NCBI GenBank assembly: GCA_905233805.1
Contig: CAJOER010000005.1
Location: 1 to 22,525, forward strand
Source: an uncultured Eubacterium sp.
Lineage (GTDB): Bacteria; Bacillota; Clostridia; Oscillospirales; Acutalibacteraceae
Direction: 5' to 3'
DNA length: 22,525 nucleotides
A program made the translations under genes and the position numbers. The notes below the pieces were generated by a model. The model saw nothing but the letters and a program-made list of their open reading frames with translations, did no database searches and was not told the DNA's origin. This document shows positions 13,604 through 21,575 of this stretch, piece by piece (the first letter of the stretch is position 1; each line of letters starts with the position of its first letter).

Positions 13604-16237
13604 GTGGCTAAAAAGGGCGAACTGTCGCCGATGATGCAGCAGTATTTTCAGGTGAAAAAAGAATATCCCGGAGTCATTTTGTTCTTCCGTCTCGGAGATT
13701 TTTACGAAATGTTCTTTGACGACGCAAAAACTGCCTCTAAGGAGCTTGATTTGGTTCTTACGGGCAGGGACTGCGGTCAGGAGGAAAGGGCGCCCATGTG
13801 CGGCGTGCCCTTCCACAGCGCGGACAGTTATATCGCAAAACTCGTTTCCCGCGGCTATAAGGTTGCAATCTGCGAGCAGACCGAGGACCCGAAGGCCGCA
13901 AAGGGAATTGTAAAGCGCGACGTTATCAGAGTAGTTACCCCCGGTACGGCTATTGAGGGCAGCATACTCGAGGACGGAGTAAATAACTATCTCTGCGCCA
14001 TATGCAAAAACGCTAACGAAACGGGACTCTGCTTTGCCGACGTTTCAACGGGCGAATTTCATATCACCGTTGTAAACCGTGACGGTGAGCAGGAAAAGAT
14101 TATCAATCAGCTTTCAACCTATGCGCCCAAGGAGATTATTGTCAATCCCGAGGCGGCGTCACTTGACGAGGTTGAAAAGTTTGCCGACGTAAGGCTCAAC
14201 GTTTCGTTTGAAAAGCTCGATGAGGAATACTTTGATTTCGACAGCGCAACCGGGCTTATACTTGAAACTATGAAGAGAGAGGAAATATCCTCCCTCGGCA
14301 TAGGCCACAGCAAGGCCGCCGTATCGGCACTCGGCGCGGTTATATCCTACCTGCGCGAAACACAGAAAACGGACAGCCTTGAAGTACCGAGCGAGGTTGA
14401 ATACTATGAGGGCGATGATTTTATGGCGCTTGATATAAGCGCAAGAAGAAATCTTGAACTCACTTCCTCAATGATGACGGGCGATAAAAAGCACTCGCTT
14501 CTCTGGGTTATTGATAAAACAAAAACCGCTATGGGAAAGAGAATGCTCCGCTCGTGGCTTGAAAGGCCGCTCGTTTCCGTAACGAAGATTACTAAGAGGC
14601 AGAATTCTGTTGCCGAACTACTTGACAGAAATATTCTCCGCGGCGACGTAAGAGAGGCGCTTCAGGGCGTTAAGGATATGGAAAGGCTTATGAGCCGTAT
14701 TGCATATTCAACCGCAAACGCAAAGGAACTGAGAACGCTCTCTTCAACCATTGAGGCGCTCCCCGCAATTAAAAGCGTGCTCAGCGATTCCTCGTCGGCG
14801 CTTTTAAAATCGATTTACGAAAATATCGATTTGCTTGAAGACGTGTATTCGCTTATTGACAGCGCAATAGTCGAGGAACCCCCGTTTTCAATCCGTGAGG
14901 GCGGTATAATAAGACGCGGCTTTAACAGCGAAATTGACGAACTTTCCGACATCGTTGACGGCGGAGCAAACATCCTCGCCGAAATTGAAACGAGAGAAAA
15001 GGAAAGAACGGGAATACCTAAGCTCAGAGTTTCATATAACAAGGTATTCGGATATTTTATCGAGGTAACTAATTCGTATAAGGATTTAGTGCCCGAGGAT
15101 TACATAAGAAAACAGACTCTTACAAACTGTGAGAGATTTATTACTCAGGAACTTAAAGACCTTGAAGGCAAAGTGCTCGGCGCAAAGGACAGACTTATCG
15201 CCCTTGAATACGAGGCGTTCTGTTCGGTAAGGACGAGTATAGCCGGCGAGGTAGAGAGAATTCAGAAAACCGCCAAGGCGCTCGCGGTGCTTGACTGTCT
15301 TGCATCGCTTGCCGAAACGGCATACGTTAATAATTACTGCTGTCCCCAGCTTACTAACGACGGCGTAATAGAGATTAAAGAGGGGAGGCACCCCGTTGTT
15401 GAAACCCTTCTTACCGACGGAGTGTTCGTGCCCAACGATACCCTTCTCGACTCGGATAAAAACCGCTGTTCAATTATTACGGGGCCGAATATGGCGGGTA
15501 AGTCGACCTATATGCGCCAGACCGCGCTTATAGTTCTTCTCTCTCAGATAGGCTCGTTCGTTCCCGCAAAAAGCGCAAGGATTTCCGTTTGCGACGCGAT
15601 ATTTACAAGAGTCGGAGCAAGCGACGACCTCGCTTCGGGACAGTCGACCTTTATGGTTGAGATGAACGAGGTTTCAACCATACTTAAAAATGCGACGAAA
15701 AACTCGCTTATCATCCTTGACGAGATAGGAAGAGGGACCTCGACCTTCGACGGTATGAGTATAGCGAGGGCGGTTCTTGAATACGTGGTCAGGAAAAAGA
15801 CTCTCGGCGCGAAGACGCTGTTTGCAACTCACTACCACGAGCTGACAGCTATGGAAGGCATGCTCGATGGCGTTAACAACTATTCAATCGCCGTTAAAAA
15901 GAGGGGCGACGATATTACGTTCCTGAGGCGTATCGTTCACGGCGGAGCGGACCAGAGCTTCGGTATCGAGGTTGCCAAGCTTGCGGGAATACCGCAGAGC
16001 GTTGTCAGAAGAGCAAAGGCAATTCTCAAGGAACTCGAAGCTAATAAAGTTGAAATTGAATTCAAGGCGGAAAATGCAGTTGAAGAAGAGGAAGAGGATA
16101 TCCAGTACAACTTCAAAACGAATTCCGCTTCGGACATACTGGAAGTATTAAAAGCTACGGACGTTAACACGCTTACTCCGATTGAGGCTATGCAGACCCT
16201 GTACGACCTCAAAAAGAAGGCTGAGGAAATCTCGTAG
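13604..16237 (+). CDS. mutS: DNA mismatch repair protein MutS
   Basis: This 877-residue ATPase recognises base mismatches and small loops and recruits MutL. The mismatch-binding loop is LGDFYEMFFDDA near residues 30-41, with the Phe and Glu of the F-x-E motif. The connector, lever and clamp domains fill the middle. The ABC-type ATPase has Walker A GPNMAGKSTYMRQ near 626-638, ASDDLASGQSTFMVEM as signature region and Walker B IILDEIGRGTSTFDG near 703-717. The family-typical ATHYHEL follows. Start is GTG 13604 after AGGAGGAGAAG, a strong site. Length is normal for MutS1. It lies 38 bp after the YmcA-like gene and 34 bp before mutL. Confidence 0.98.
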   Translation: MAKKGELSPMMQQYFQVKKEYPGVILFFRLGDFYEMFFDDAKTASKELDLVLTGRDCGQEERAPMCGVPFHSADSYIAKLVSRGYKVAICEQTEDPKAAKGIVKRDVIRVVTPGTAIEGSILEDGVNNYLCAICKNANETGLCFADVSTGEFHITVVNRDGEQEKIINQLSTYAPKEIIVNPEAASLDEVEKFADVRLNVSFEKLDEEYFDFDSATGLILETMKREEISSLGIGHSKAAVSALGAVISYLRETQKTDSLEVPSEVEYYEGDDFMALDISARRNLELTSSMMTGDKKHSLLWVIDKTKTAMGKRMLRSWLERPLVSVTKITKRQNSVAELLDRNILRGDVREALQGVKDMERLMSRIAYSTANAKELRTLSSTIEALPAIKSVLSDSSSALLKSIYENIDLLEDVYSLIDSAIVEEPPFSIREGGIIRRGFNSEIDELSDIVDGGANILAEIETREKERTGIPKLRVSYNKVFGYFIEVTNSYKDLVPEDYIRKQTLTNCERFITQELKDLEGKVLGAKDRLIALEYEAFCSVRTSIAGEVERIQKTAKALAVLDCLASLAETAYVNNYCCPQLTNDGVIEIKEGRHPVVETLLTDGVFVPNDTLLDSDKNRCSIITGPNMAGKSTYMRQTALIVLLSQIGSFVPAKSARISVCDAIFTRVGASDDLASGQSTFMVEMNEVSTILKNATKNSLIILDEIGRGTSTFDGMSIARAVLEYVVRKKTLGAKTLFATHYHELTAMEGMLDGVNNYSIAVKKRGDDITFLRRIVHGGADQSFGIEVAKLAGIPQSVVRRAKAILKELEANKVEIEFKAENAVEEEEEDIQYNFKTNSASDILEVLKATDVNTLTPIEAMQTLYDLKKKAEEIS

Positions 16238-16271
16238 CAAAAAGTAAACCAAACGAAAAGAGGTGACAGCC

Positions 16272-18134
16272 TTGCCTGAAATTAATATATTACCAAAGGA
16301 AGTATATCAGCTTATCGCGGCAGGCGAGGTTGTTGAACGTCCCGCGTCCGTCGTTAAGGAAATGATTGAAAACTCCGTTGACGCGGGGGCAAAGAATATT
16401 ACCGTAGAGATAAAAAACGGCGGTACTACCTATATACGCATTACCGACGACGGCTGCGGTATCGAAAGAGAGCAGATTAAAAAGGTATTCGTATCTCATG
16501 CGACGAGCAAGATTAAATATTCCGACGACTTAAACGCGATAGGTACCCTCGGCTTCAGGGGCGAGGCTATGGCGTCAGTCGCGGCGGTAAGCAGGGTTGA
16601 ACTGTTAACCCGTACCGCCGATGAGGAAATCGGAACGAGATATGAGATTGAAGGCGGCGAAGAAACGGAACTTGCCGACGCGGGCTGCCCCGTCGGAACG
16701 ACTATCGTCGTAAGGGACATTTTCTTTAATACCCCTGCGAGGATGAAGTTCCTCAAAAAGGACGTAACCGAGGCGAACTCGGTCGCGGGCGTTGTTGATA
16801 AAATGGCGGTAAGTCATCCCGAAATTGCTTTCCGCTTTATCCGCGATTCAAAGCAGACGCTTGTTACCTCGGGTAACGGAAGCCTTAAAGACGCGGTTTA
16901 TTCCGTACTCGGAAAGGACTTTGCCTCAAATCTCATCGACGTTGATTACAGCGCAAACAATATGAGAGTAAGCGGCGTTGTAACAAAGCCCTCGGCTGCC
17001 CGTAAAAGCAGGGCCATGCAGTATTTCTTTATCAATTCGCGTTTTGTAAAGAGCCAGACTGCTATGGCGGCGCTTGAACAGGCGTATAAGAATTCGATTA
17101 TGGTCGGCAAGTTCCCGGGTTGCGTTCTCAATATTGAGTGCGACAATTCTTTTGTTGACGTAAACGTGCACCCCGCAAAAACCGAGGTTCGTTTTGCAAA
17201 CGAAAGACCTGTGTTTGAGCTTGTGTACTACGGAGTAAAAAACGCTATTCAGGCGGGAGATACGCCGAAGGAGGCTGTTTTTGACGCGCCGAAAAAAGTC
17301 GTTACTACCGCCTCGGGAAAACTTGACCTTTTCCTCCGCGATGAGGACAAGCCGCAGCAGATGGAATTCAAAAAGAAGTCCGAGCCGAATAAATTCTGGC
17401 AGGTTGCGTCAAGTTCAAACGAAAACCTTTACCGCGGAGACGTAAAGGCGGACGGTAGTTCCGATATCAAAATAATTGACAAAAACAGCTTTAAACCGGC
17501 TGACGTAAAGGATACGGCAGCGCCGATAAAAGAAGAAACGTTTGAAACCGATAATACCGAAAACGAAATACCCGATTTCAGAATTGTCGGCGAGGCGTTC
17601 AAGACCTATATAATTATTGAAATAGAAAATTCGCTTTATCTTGTCGACAAGCACGCGGCGCATGAGAGAATGAACTATGAAAAGCTCAAAGCGAGCAGCG
17701 AAATCGCGTCCCAGGTTCTTCTTGCGCCGGTAGTTGTAAGACTTTCAAAGGAAGAGTACAGCGCGGTGCTTGATAATACGGAACTGTATTCAAAATGCGG
17801 ATTTGCCGTTGAGGATTTCGGAAACAGTTCGGTTATTGTGCGCGAGTGCCCCTCAATTCTTGATAACGAGAAAATTGAGGACTTAATAGTCGAAACGGCG
17901 GGCAAGCTGCTCGACGGTAAAACGGATATAACTCCCGAGCAGATGGACTGGATTTTTCACTCCACCTCGTGCAGGGCGGCGGTAAAAGCAGGGGATTACA
18001 CCTCTCCGTATGAAAGAGAACTGTTTGTAAAAAAACTTCTTTCAATGCCCGAAATAAGATACTGTCCGCACGGCAGACCCGTTATGATAAAGCTTTCAAA
18101 ATACGATATTGAAAAACAGTTCGGCAGGGCTTAG
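16272..18134 (+). CDS. mutL: DNA mismatch repair protein MutL (endonuclease type)
   Basis: This ~620-residue GHKL ATPase couples mismatch recognition by MutS to strand cutting. N-terminal motifs are IAAGEVVERPASVVKEMIEN, ITDDGCGI, HATSKI, GTLGFRGEA and NTPARMKFLKK. The C-terminal domain keeps the metal-binding endonuclease motif as DKHAAHERMNYE near residues 458-470 together with SCRAAVKAGD and CPHGRP, so it is a nicking MutL, as in bacteria that lack MutH. I prefer TTG 16272 as start because AGGTG (16261-16265) then has proper spacing; the GTG at 16263 would overlap the site. A poorly conserved acidic linker separates the two halves. It ends 2 bp before miaA. Confidence 0.96.
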   Translation: MPEINILPKEVYQLIAAGEVVERPASVVKEMIENSVDAGAKNITVEIKNGGTTYIRITDDGCGIEREQIKKVFVSHATSKIKYSDDLNAIGTLGFRGEAMASVAAVSRVELLTRTADEEIGTRYEIEGGEETELADAGCPVGTTIVVRDIFFNTPARMKFLKKDVTEANSVAGVVDKMAVSHPEIAFRFIRDSKQTLVTSGNGSLKDAVYSVLGKDFASNLIDVDYSANNMRVSGVVTKPSAARKSRAMQYFFINSRFVKSQTAMAALEQAYKNSIMVGKFPGCVLNIECDNSFVDVNVHPAKTEVRFANERPVFELVYYGVKNAIQAGDTPKEAVFDAPKKVVTTASGKLDLFLRDEDKPQQMEFKKKSEPNKFWQVASSSNENLYRGDVKADGSSDIKIIDKNSFKPADVKDTAAPIKEETFETDNTENEIPDFRIVGEAFKTYIIIEIENSLYLVDKHAAHERMNYEKLKASSEIASQVLLAPVVVRLSKEEYSAVLDNTELYSKCGFAVEDFGNSSVIVRECPSILDNEKIEDLIVETAGKLLDGKTDITPEQMDWIFHSTSCRAAVKAGDYTSPYERELFVKKLLSMPEIRYCPHGRPVMIKLSKYDIEKQFGRA

Positions 18135-18136
18135 CT

Positions 18137-19054
18137 ATGGAAAAGATTAAAATAATCTGCGTAGTAGGCGCCACCGCTTCGGGAAAGACCTCCCTCGGCG
18201 TTGAACTTGCAAAACGGCTCGGCGGCGAAGTGATTTCAGCCGATTCAATGCAGGTATATAAGAATATGCCGGTTGCAACTGCCGCCGCAACTAAGGAGGA
18301 GCAGGAGGGAATACCTCATCATCTTCTTGAGTTTCTTGATTCGGGCGAAACCTTTTCGGTTGCCGAATTTGTACGCCTTGCAAAAGAGACCGCCCTTGAA
18401 ATCAGTTCAAGAGGCAAGGTCCCGATTATAGTCGGCGGCACGGGGCTGTTCATTGACTCGCTTGTAAACAATACCGTTTTTACGGGCGCAGGCGCCGATG
18501 AAAAACTCAGAGAAAAGCTCAGAGAAAAAAGCTCCGGGGAACTGTATGAATTGCTGCTCAGCGTTGACGAAGACGCCGCAAAGGATATTCACCCGAATAA
18601 CCGCAAGCGTGTTATAAGGGCGCTTGAACTGTATTACAGCGGTATCAGCAAGACCGAGCAGAATGAAAAATCGCACAGCGAGGGAAGTCCGTTTGACGCG
18701 CTTTATATCGGAATAGGATATAAAGAAAGGCAGAAACTGTATGACAGAATAAACCTGCGCGTTGACTCAATGATTGAAAACGGACTTGAAGCCGAGGCAA
18801 GGGAAATGCTTGAAAAGACGGGCGCAACCTCCTGCCAGGCGATAGGTCACAAGGAACTGAAGCCCTATATTGACGGCAGTATTACTTTTGAAGAGGCTGC
18901 CGATAACCTAAAAAAAGAAACAAGGCATTACGCAAAACGCCAGCTCACCTGGTTCAGGCGTAATGAAAAAATAAACTGGCTTTATGCCGACGAAATGAGT
19001 AAAGAGGAATTGTTCGGCAGAGCGCAGGCGCTCGCTGAGGAATTCTTAGGATAG
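18137..19054 (+). CDS. miaA: tRNA dimethylallyltransferase MiaA
   Basis: This 305-residue enzyme transfers a dimethylallyl group from DMAPP to N6 of adenosine 37, making the i6A on which MiaB acts. The P-loop is GATASGKT (residues 11-18; GPTASGKT is usual), followed by EVISADSMQVYKNM with the conserved Asp, then IPHHLLEF, IVGGTGLFIDSL and the tRNA-binding C-terminal region with AIGHKEL and KRQLTWFRR. Length is normal. Only 2 bp separate it from mutL, so translation is likely coupled. In Bacillus the gene also lies just beyond mutSL. Confidence 0.97.
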   Translation: MEKIKIICVVGATASGKTSLGVELAKRLGGEVISADSMQVYKNMPVATAAATKEEQEGIPHHLLEFLDSGETFSVAEFVRLAKETALEISSRGKVPIIVGGTGLFIDSLVNNTVFTGAGADEKLREKLREKSSGELYELLLSVDEDAAKDIHPNNRKRVIRALELYYSGISKTEQNEKSHSEGSPFDALYIGIGYKERQKLYDRINLRVDSMIENGLEAEAREMLEKTGATSCQAIGHKELKPYIDGSITFEEAADNLKKETRHYAKRQLTWFRRNEKINWLYADEMSKEELFGRAQALAEEFLG

Positions 19055-19065
19055 GAGTTTTAATC

Positions 19066-20301
19066 TTGAATATCAAAAAGATAAAACTTAATAACGTCCT
19101 TATGGTAATTGCCATCATTGCAATTTTCGCCTATATTTTCGTTCAGTTTTATTCGGTAACGCATATTAAGCTTGAAACCGAAAAGGCTGAAATCACGACG
19201 GTTTATCAGTCGATAAATACAACCGCGGTTGTAGTAAGGGAAGAAAAGGCGCTTGATACTCCCGACGGAGTGGTTACCGTTCCGTGCGTGGACGACGGAG
19301 ATAAGGTTAACGCGGGCGGAAACGTCGCTATGACCTTTGCCGATACCGAGCAGGCAACGGGCTATTCAAAGTATGCCGAAATTCAAAAGGAAATCACGTA
19401 CTATGAAAAGCTTGCAACCCAGACGCTCGGGCAGAGTTCAAGCGTGGAGTCGATAAATTCCGAGATTGACAGCAAACTTAACGACTATGTTAGAGCGATT
19501 TACAACGTGAATACCGACGAGCTGAGGAGTGAAAGCGAGAGTATCAACGACAGCCTTCTCAGGCGCCAGATGATAATCGGCGAAAAGGTCGATTTGATGA
19601 AGGTTATTCAGGGGCTGAACAAGGAACTTGAAAAGTATTCCTCAACCTCAACGCCGAGCGATTATGTAAATTCCGATATTTCCGGCGTTTTCTCAAGCTA
19701 CGTTGACGGATTTGAAAACGTTATACCGTACGACAAGGCTGAGGAGGCGGACGTTGCAACTATTGAAAAGGCGCTTGAAACCACCAAAAAGAAAAAGGAC
19801 GTCGGCAAAGACAAACTCGGAAAACTGATTACAAGTTACGTATGGTACTTTGAATGTGCGCTTGACGCCGACGAGGTCAAGACTCTCAGCGACGGACAGA
19901 AGGTAACGATAGCGCTTAAAAACAGCGACGATACAGTTATTAAAGGCGAGATTTTAAGCGGAGCCGAGCCCGTACCGGGTCAGGCGAAAACGGCGCTTAT
20001 AATAAAATGTAACGTTATGTCGCCGAAACTGACCTCTTTAAGAAGAGAGGATATTGAAATACGGATACGCTCGTTCGAGGGATTTAAAATTCCTGCCTCA
20101 GCGCTTCACGTAAATGAGGACAAGAAGGGCGTATATGCGCTTGTATCAAGTCAGGTAATGTTCCGCGAAACCGAGGTTATATACTCTGAGGATGACTGGG
20201 TAATCGTAAAATTCGAGCCCGATAATCCGAACGGAGTGAGAATATACGATAAAGTTATTACTCAGGGAAAGGAGCTTTGGGATGGAAAGGTTTATACCTG
20301 A
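19066..20301 (+). CDS. HlyD-like membrane-fusion (adaptor) protein
   Basis: This 411-residue protein starts at TTG 19066 with AGGAG 8 bases upstream. Residues 9-28 form one N-terminal membrane helix (NVLMVIAIIAIFAYIFVQFY). Next comes VVREEKALDTPDGVVTVPCVDDGDKVNAGGNVAMTF, a biotinyl/lipoyl-like hairpin as in HlyD and MacA adaptors. A long central helical, probably coiled-coil part (about 105-240) is followed by a beta-barrel region (DGQKVTIALKN...) and a membrane-proximal part (FKIPASALHVNEDKKGVYAL). These parts fit the HlyD/efflux adaptor family. No ABC transporter partner is nearby. It sits 11 bp after miaA and overlaps yggS by 20 bp, which ties it to the division cluster. A cell-envelope role is inferred, the transport partner unknown. 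Confidence 0.8.
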   Translation: MNIKKIKLNNVLMVIAIIAIFAYIFVQFYSVTHIKLETEKAEITTVYQSINTTAVVVREEKALDTPDGVVTVPCVDDGDKVNAGGNVAMTFADTEQATGYSKYAEIQKEITYYEKLATQTLGQSSSVESINSEIDSKLNDYVRAIYNVNTDELRSESESINDSLLRRQMIIGEKVDLMKVIQGLNKELEKYSSTSTPSDYVNSDISGVFSSYVDGFENVIPYDKAEEADVATIEKALETTKKKKDVGKDKLGKLITSYVWYFECALDADEVKTLSDGQKVTIALKNSDDTVIKGEILSGAEPVPGQAKTALIIKCNVMSPKLTSLRREDIEIRIRSFEGFKIPASALHVNEDKKGVYALVSSQVMFRETEVIYSEDDWVIVKFEPDNPNGVRIYDKVITQGKELWDGKVYT

Positions 20302-21007
20302 TGAGGCGAGAATAAAAAGAACGCTTGATAATTATGAGCGGGTTAAAAACAACGTTGCCGAAGCTGCAATAAAGGCAGGGCGCTCTCCCGATAACGTCAG
20401 GCTTATGTGCGTAACAAAGACGGTTGAGGCGGAATACATAAACCCCGTACTTGACGCCGGCGCAGGGCTTATCGGTGAAAACCGCGTACAGGAATACCTC
20501 TCAAAATGCGGTCTTCTTCACCTTGACGGAGTTGAAAAACACCTTATAGGTCACCTTCAGACCAACAAGGTTAAACAGATTGTCGGCGAGGTTGATATGA
20601 TTGAGTCCGTTGACTCGGTAAAGCTTGCGAAGGAAATCAGCAAGTGTTCGATTAAAAAAGACGTTGTGAGCAATATTTTAGTCGAGGTAAATATCGGGCA
20701 GGAGGATTCAAAAAGCGGTATCTTCCTTGAAGGGCTTGAGGAACTCCTTTGCGAGATTTCCGAACTCCCGAATATCGCCGTAAAAGGTCTGATGACGATA
20801 CCCCCGATATGCGACGAAGACGAGGCGAGAAAATATTTTGCAATAATGCATAAAACATTTATTGACATTAAGAGTAAAAACTTAGATAATATAAATATGG
20901 ACGTTCTCTCTATGGGAATGAGCGGCGATTACGAAGCGGCAATTTCCGAGGGTTCAGATATAGTAAGAGTCGGTTCCGCGATTTTCGGAGCAAGACAGTA
21001 TTTTTAA
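20282..21007 (+). CDS. yggS: YggS/YlmE family pyridoxal-phosphate-binding protein
   Basis: This 241-residue protein belongs to the PLP homeostasis family (YggS in E. coli, YlmE in Bacillus, PROSC in animals), a single alanine-racemase-type TIM barrel without known catalysis. The PLP lysine is K46 in LMCVTKTV. LIGENRVQEYLSK, HLIGHLQTNKVKQI, MTIPP, LSMGMSGDYEAAISEGSDIVRVG and AIFGAR are the family's other conserved blocks. Start ATG 20282 has AAGGAG upstream and lies inside the end of the HlyD-like gene, so the two are translationally coupled. sepF follows 21 bp later, the same order as ylmE-ylmF in Bacillus. Confidence 0.95.
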   Translation: MERFIPDEARIKRTLDNYERVKNNVAEAAIKAGRSPDNVRLMCVTKTVEAEYINPVLDAGAGLIGENRVQEYLSKCGLLHLDGVEKHLIGHLQTNKVKQIVGEVDMIESVDSVKLAKEISKCSIKKDVVSNILVEVNIGQEDSKSGIFLEGLEELLCEISELPNIAVKGLMTIPPICDEDEARKYFAIMHKTFIDIKSKNLDNINMDVLSMGMSGDYEAAISEGSDIVRVGSAIFGARQYF

Positions 21008-21028
21008 TGAAAGAGTGAGGTAGAAAAG

Positions 21029-21541
21029 ATGGGATTTTTTGATAAGGTTAAAGAAATCATCGGCGACGATGAGGACGATTTTGATGAATACTATGACGAG
21101 GGTAATTCCTTCGGTTCGGCAGCTCCGAATTTAGCACCTGCAAGAACGGAACGCGAAAGAAGTTTTGAACGTACTTCGGCGCCTTCTTATGAAAGAGAAG
21201 AGAAAACCGAGCGCTCCGTAAGAAGAGGCAGGAATAACGACAAGGTTGTTAATATCCATACAACCGCTCAGCTTCAGGTAGTTCTTGTTAAGCCCGAAAG
21301 ATATGAAGAGGCGGCTCAGATTGCCGATAACCTCAACGAGAGAAGAACGGTAGTTCTCAACCTTGAAAGCACGAACAGAGACGTTGCAAGACGTCTGCTC
21401 GACTTCCTTTCGGGAGTTGCTTATGCAAATAACGGACAGATTAAGCGCGTTGCAAATTCAACTTATATCATCACTCCTTATAACGTTGACGTTATGGGCG
21501 ATTTGATTGATGAGCTTGAAAACAACGGAATGTTTATGTAA
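21029..21541 (+). CDS. sepF: Cell division protein SepF
   Basis: This 170-residue protein anchors and bundles FtsZ at the division site in Gram-positive bacteria. Residues 1-12 (MGFFDKVKEIIG) form the amphipathic membrane-binding helix. An acidic then Arg/Glu-rich disordered linker follows (about 13-70). The SepF core begins near 71 (KVVNIHTTAQLQVVLVKPERYEEA) and has the conserved VVLNLESTNRDVARRLLDFLSG and a final YIITPYNVDV. Length and layout are normal. Ribosome binding site is GAGTGAGG. A DivIVA-like gene follows 34 bp later; the ylmG and ylmH genes that separate them in Bacillus are missing. Confidence 0.95.
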   Translation: MGFFDKVKEIIGDDEDDFDEYYDEGNSFGSAAPNLAPARTERERSFERTSAPSYEREEKTERSVRRGRNNDKVVNIHTTAQLQVVLVKPERYEEAAQIADNLNERRTVVLNLESTNRDVARRLLDFLSGVAYANNGQIKRVANSTYIITPYNVDVMGDLIDELENNGMFM

Positions 21542-21575
21542 TAACAAACTATAAAATTTGAAAGAGGATATGAAT

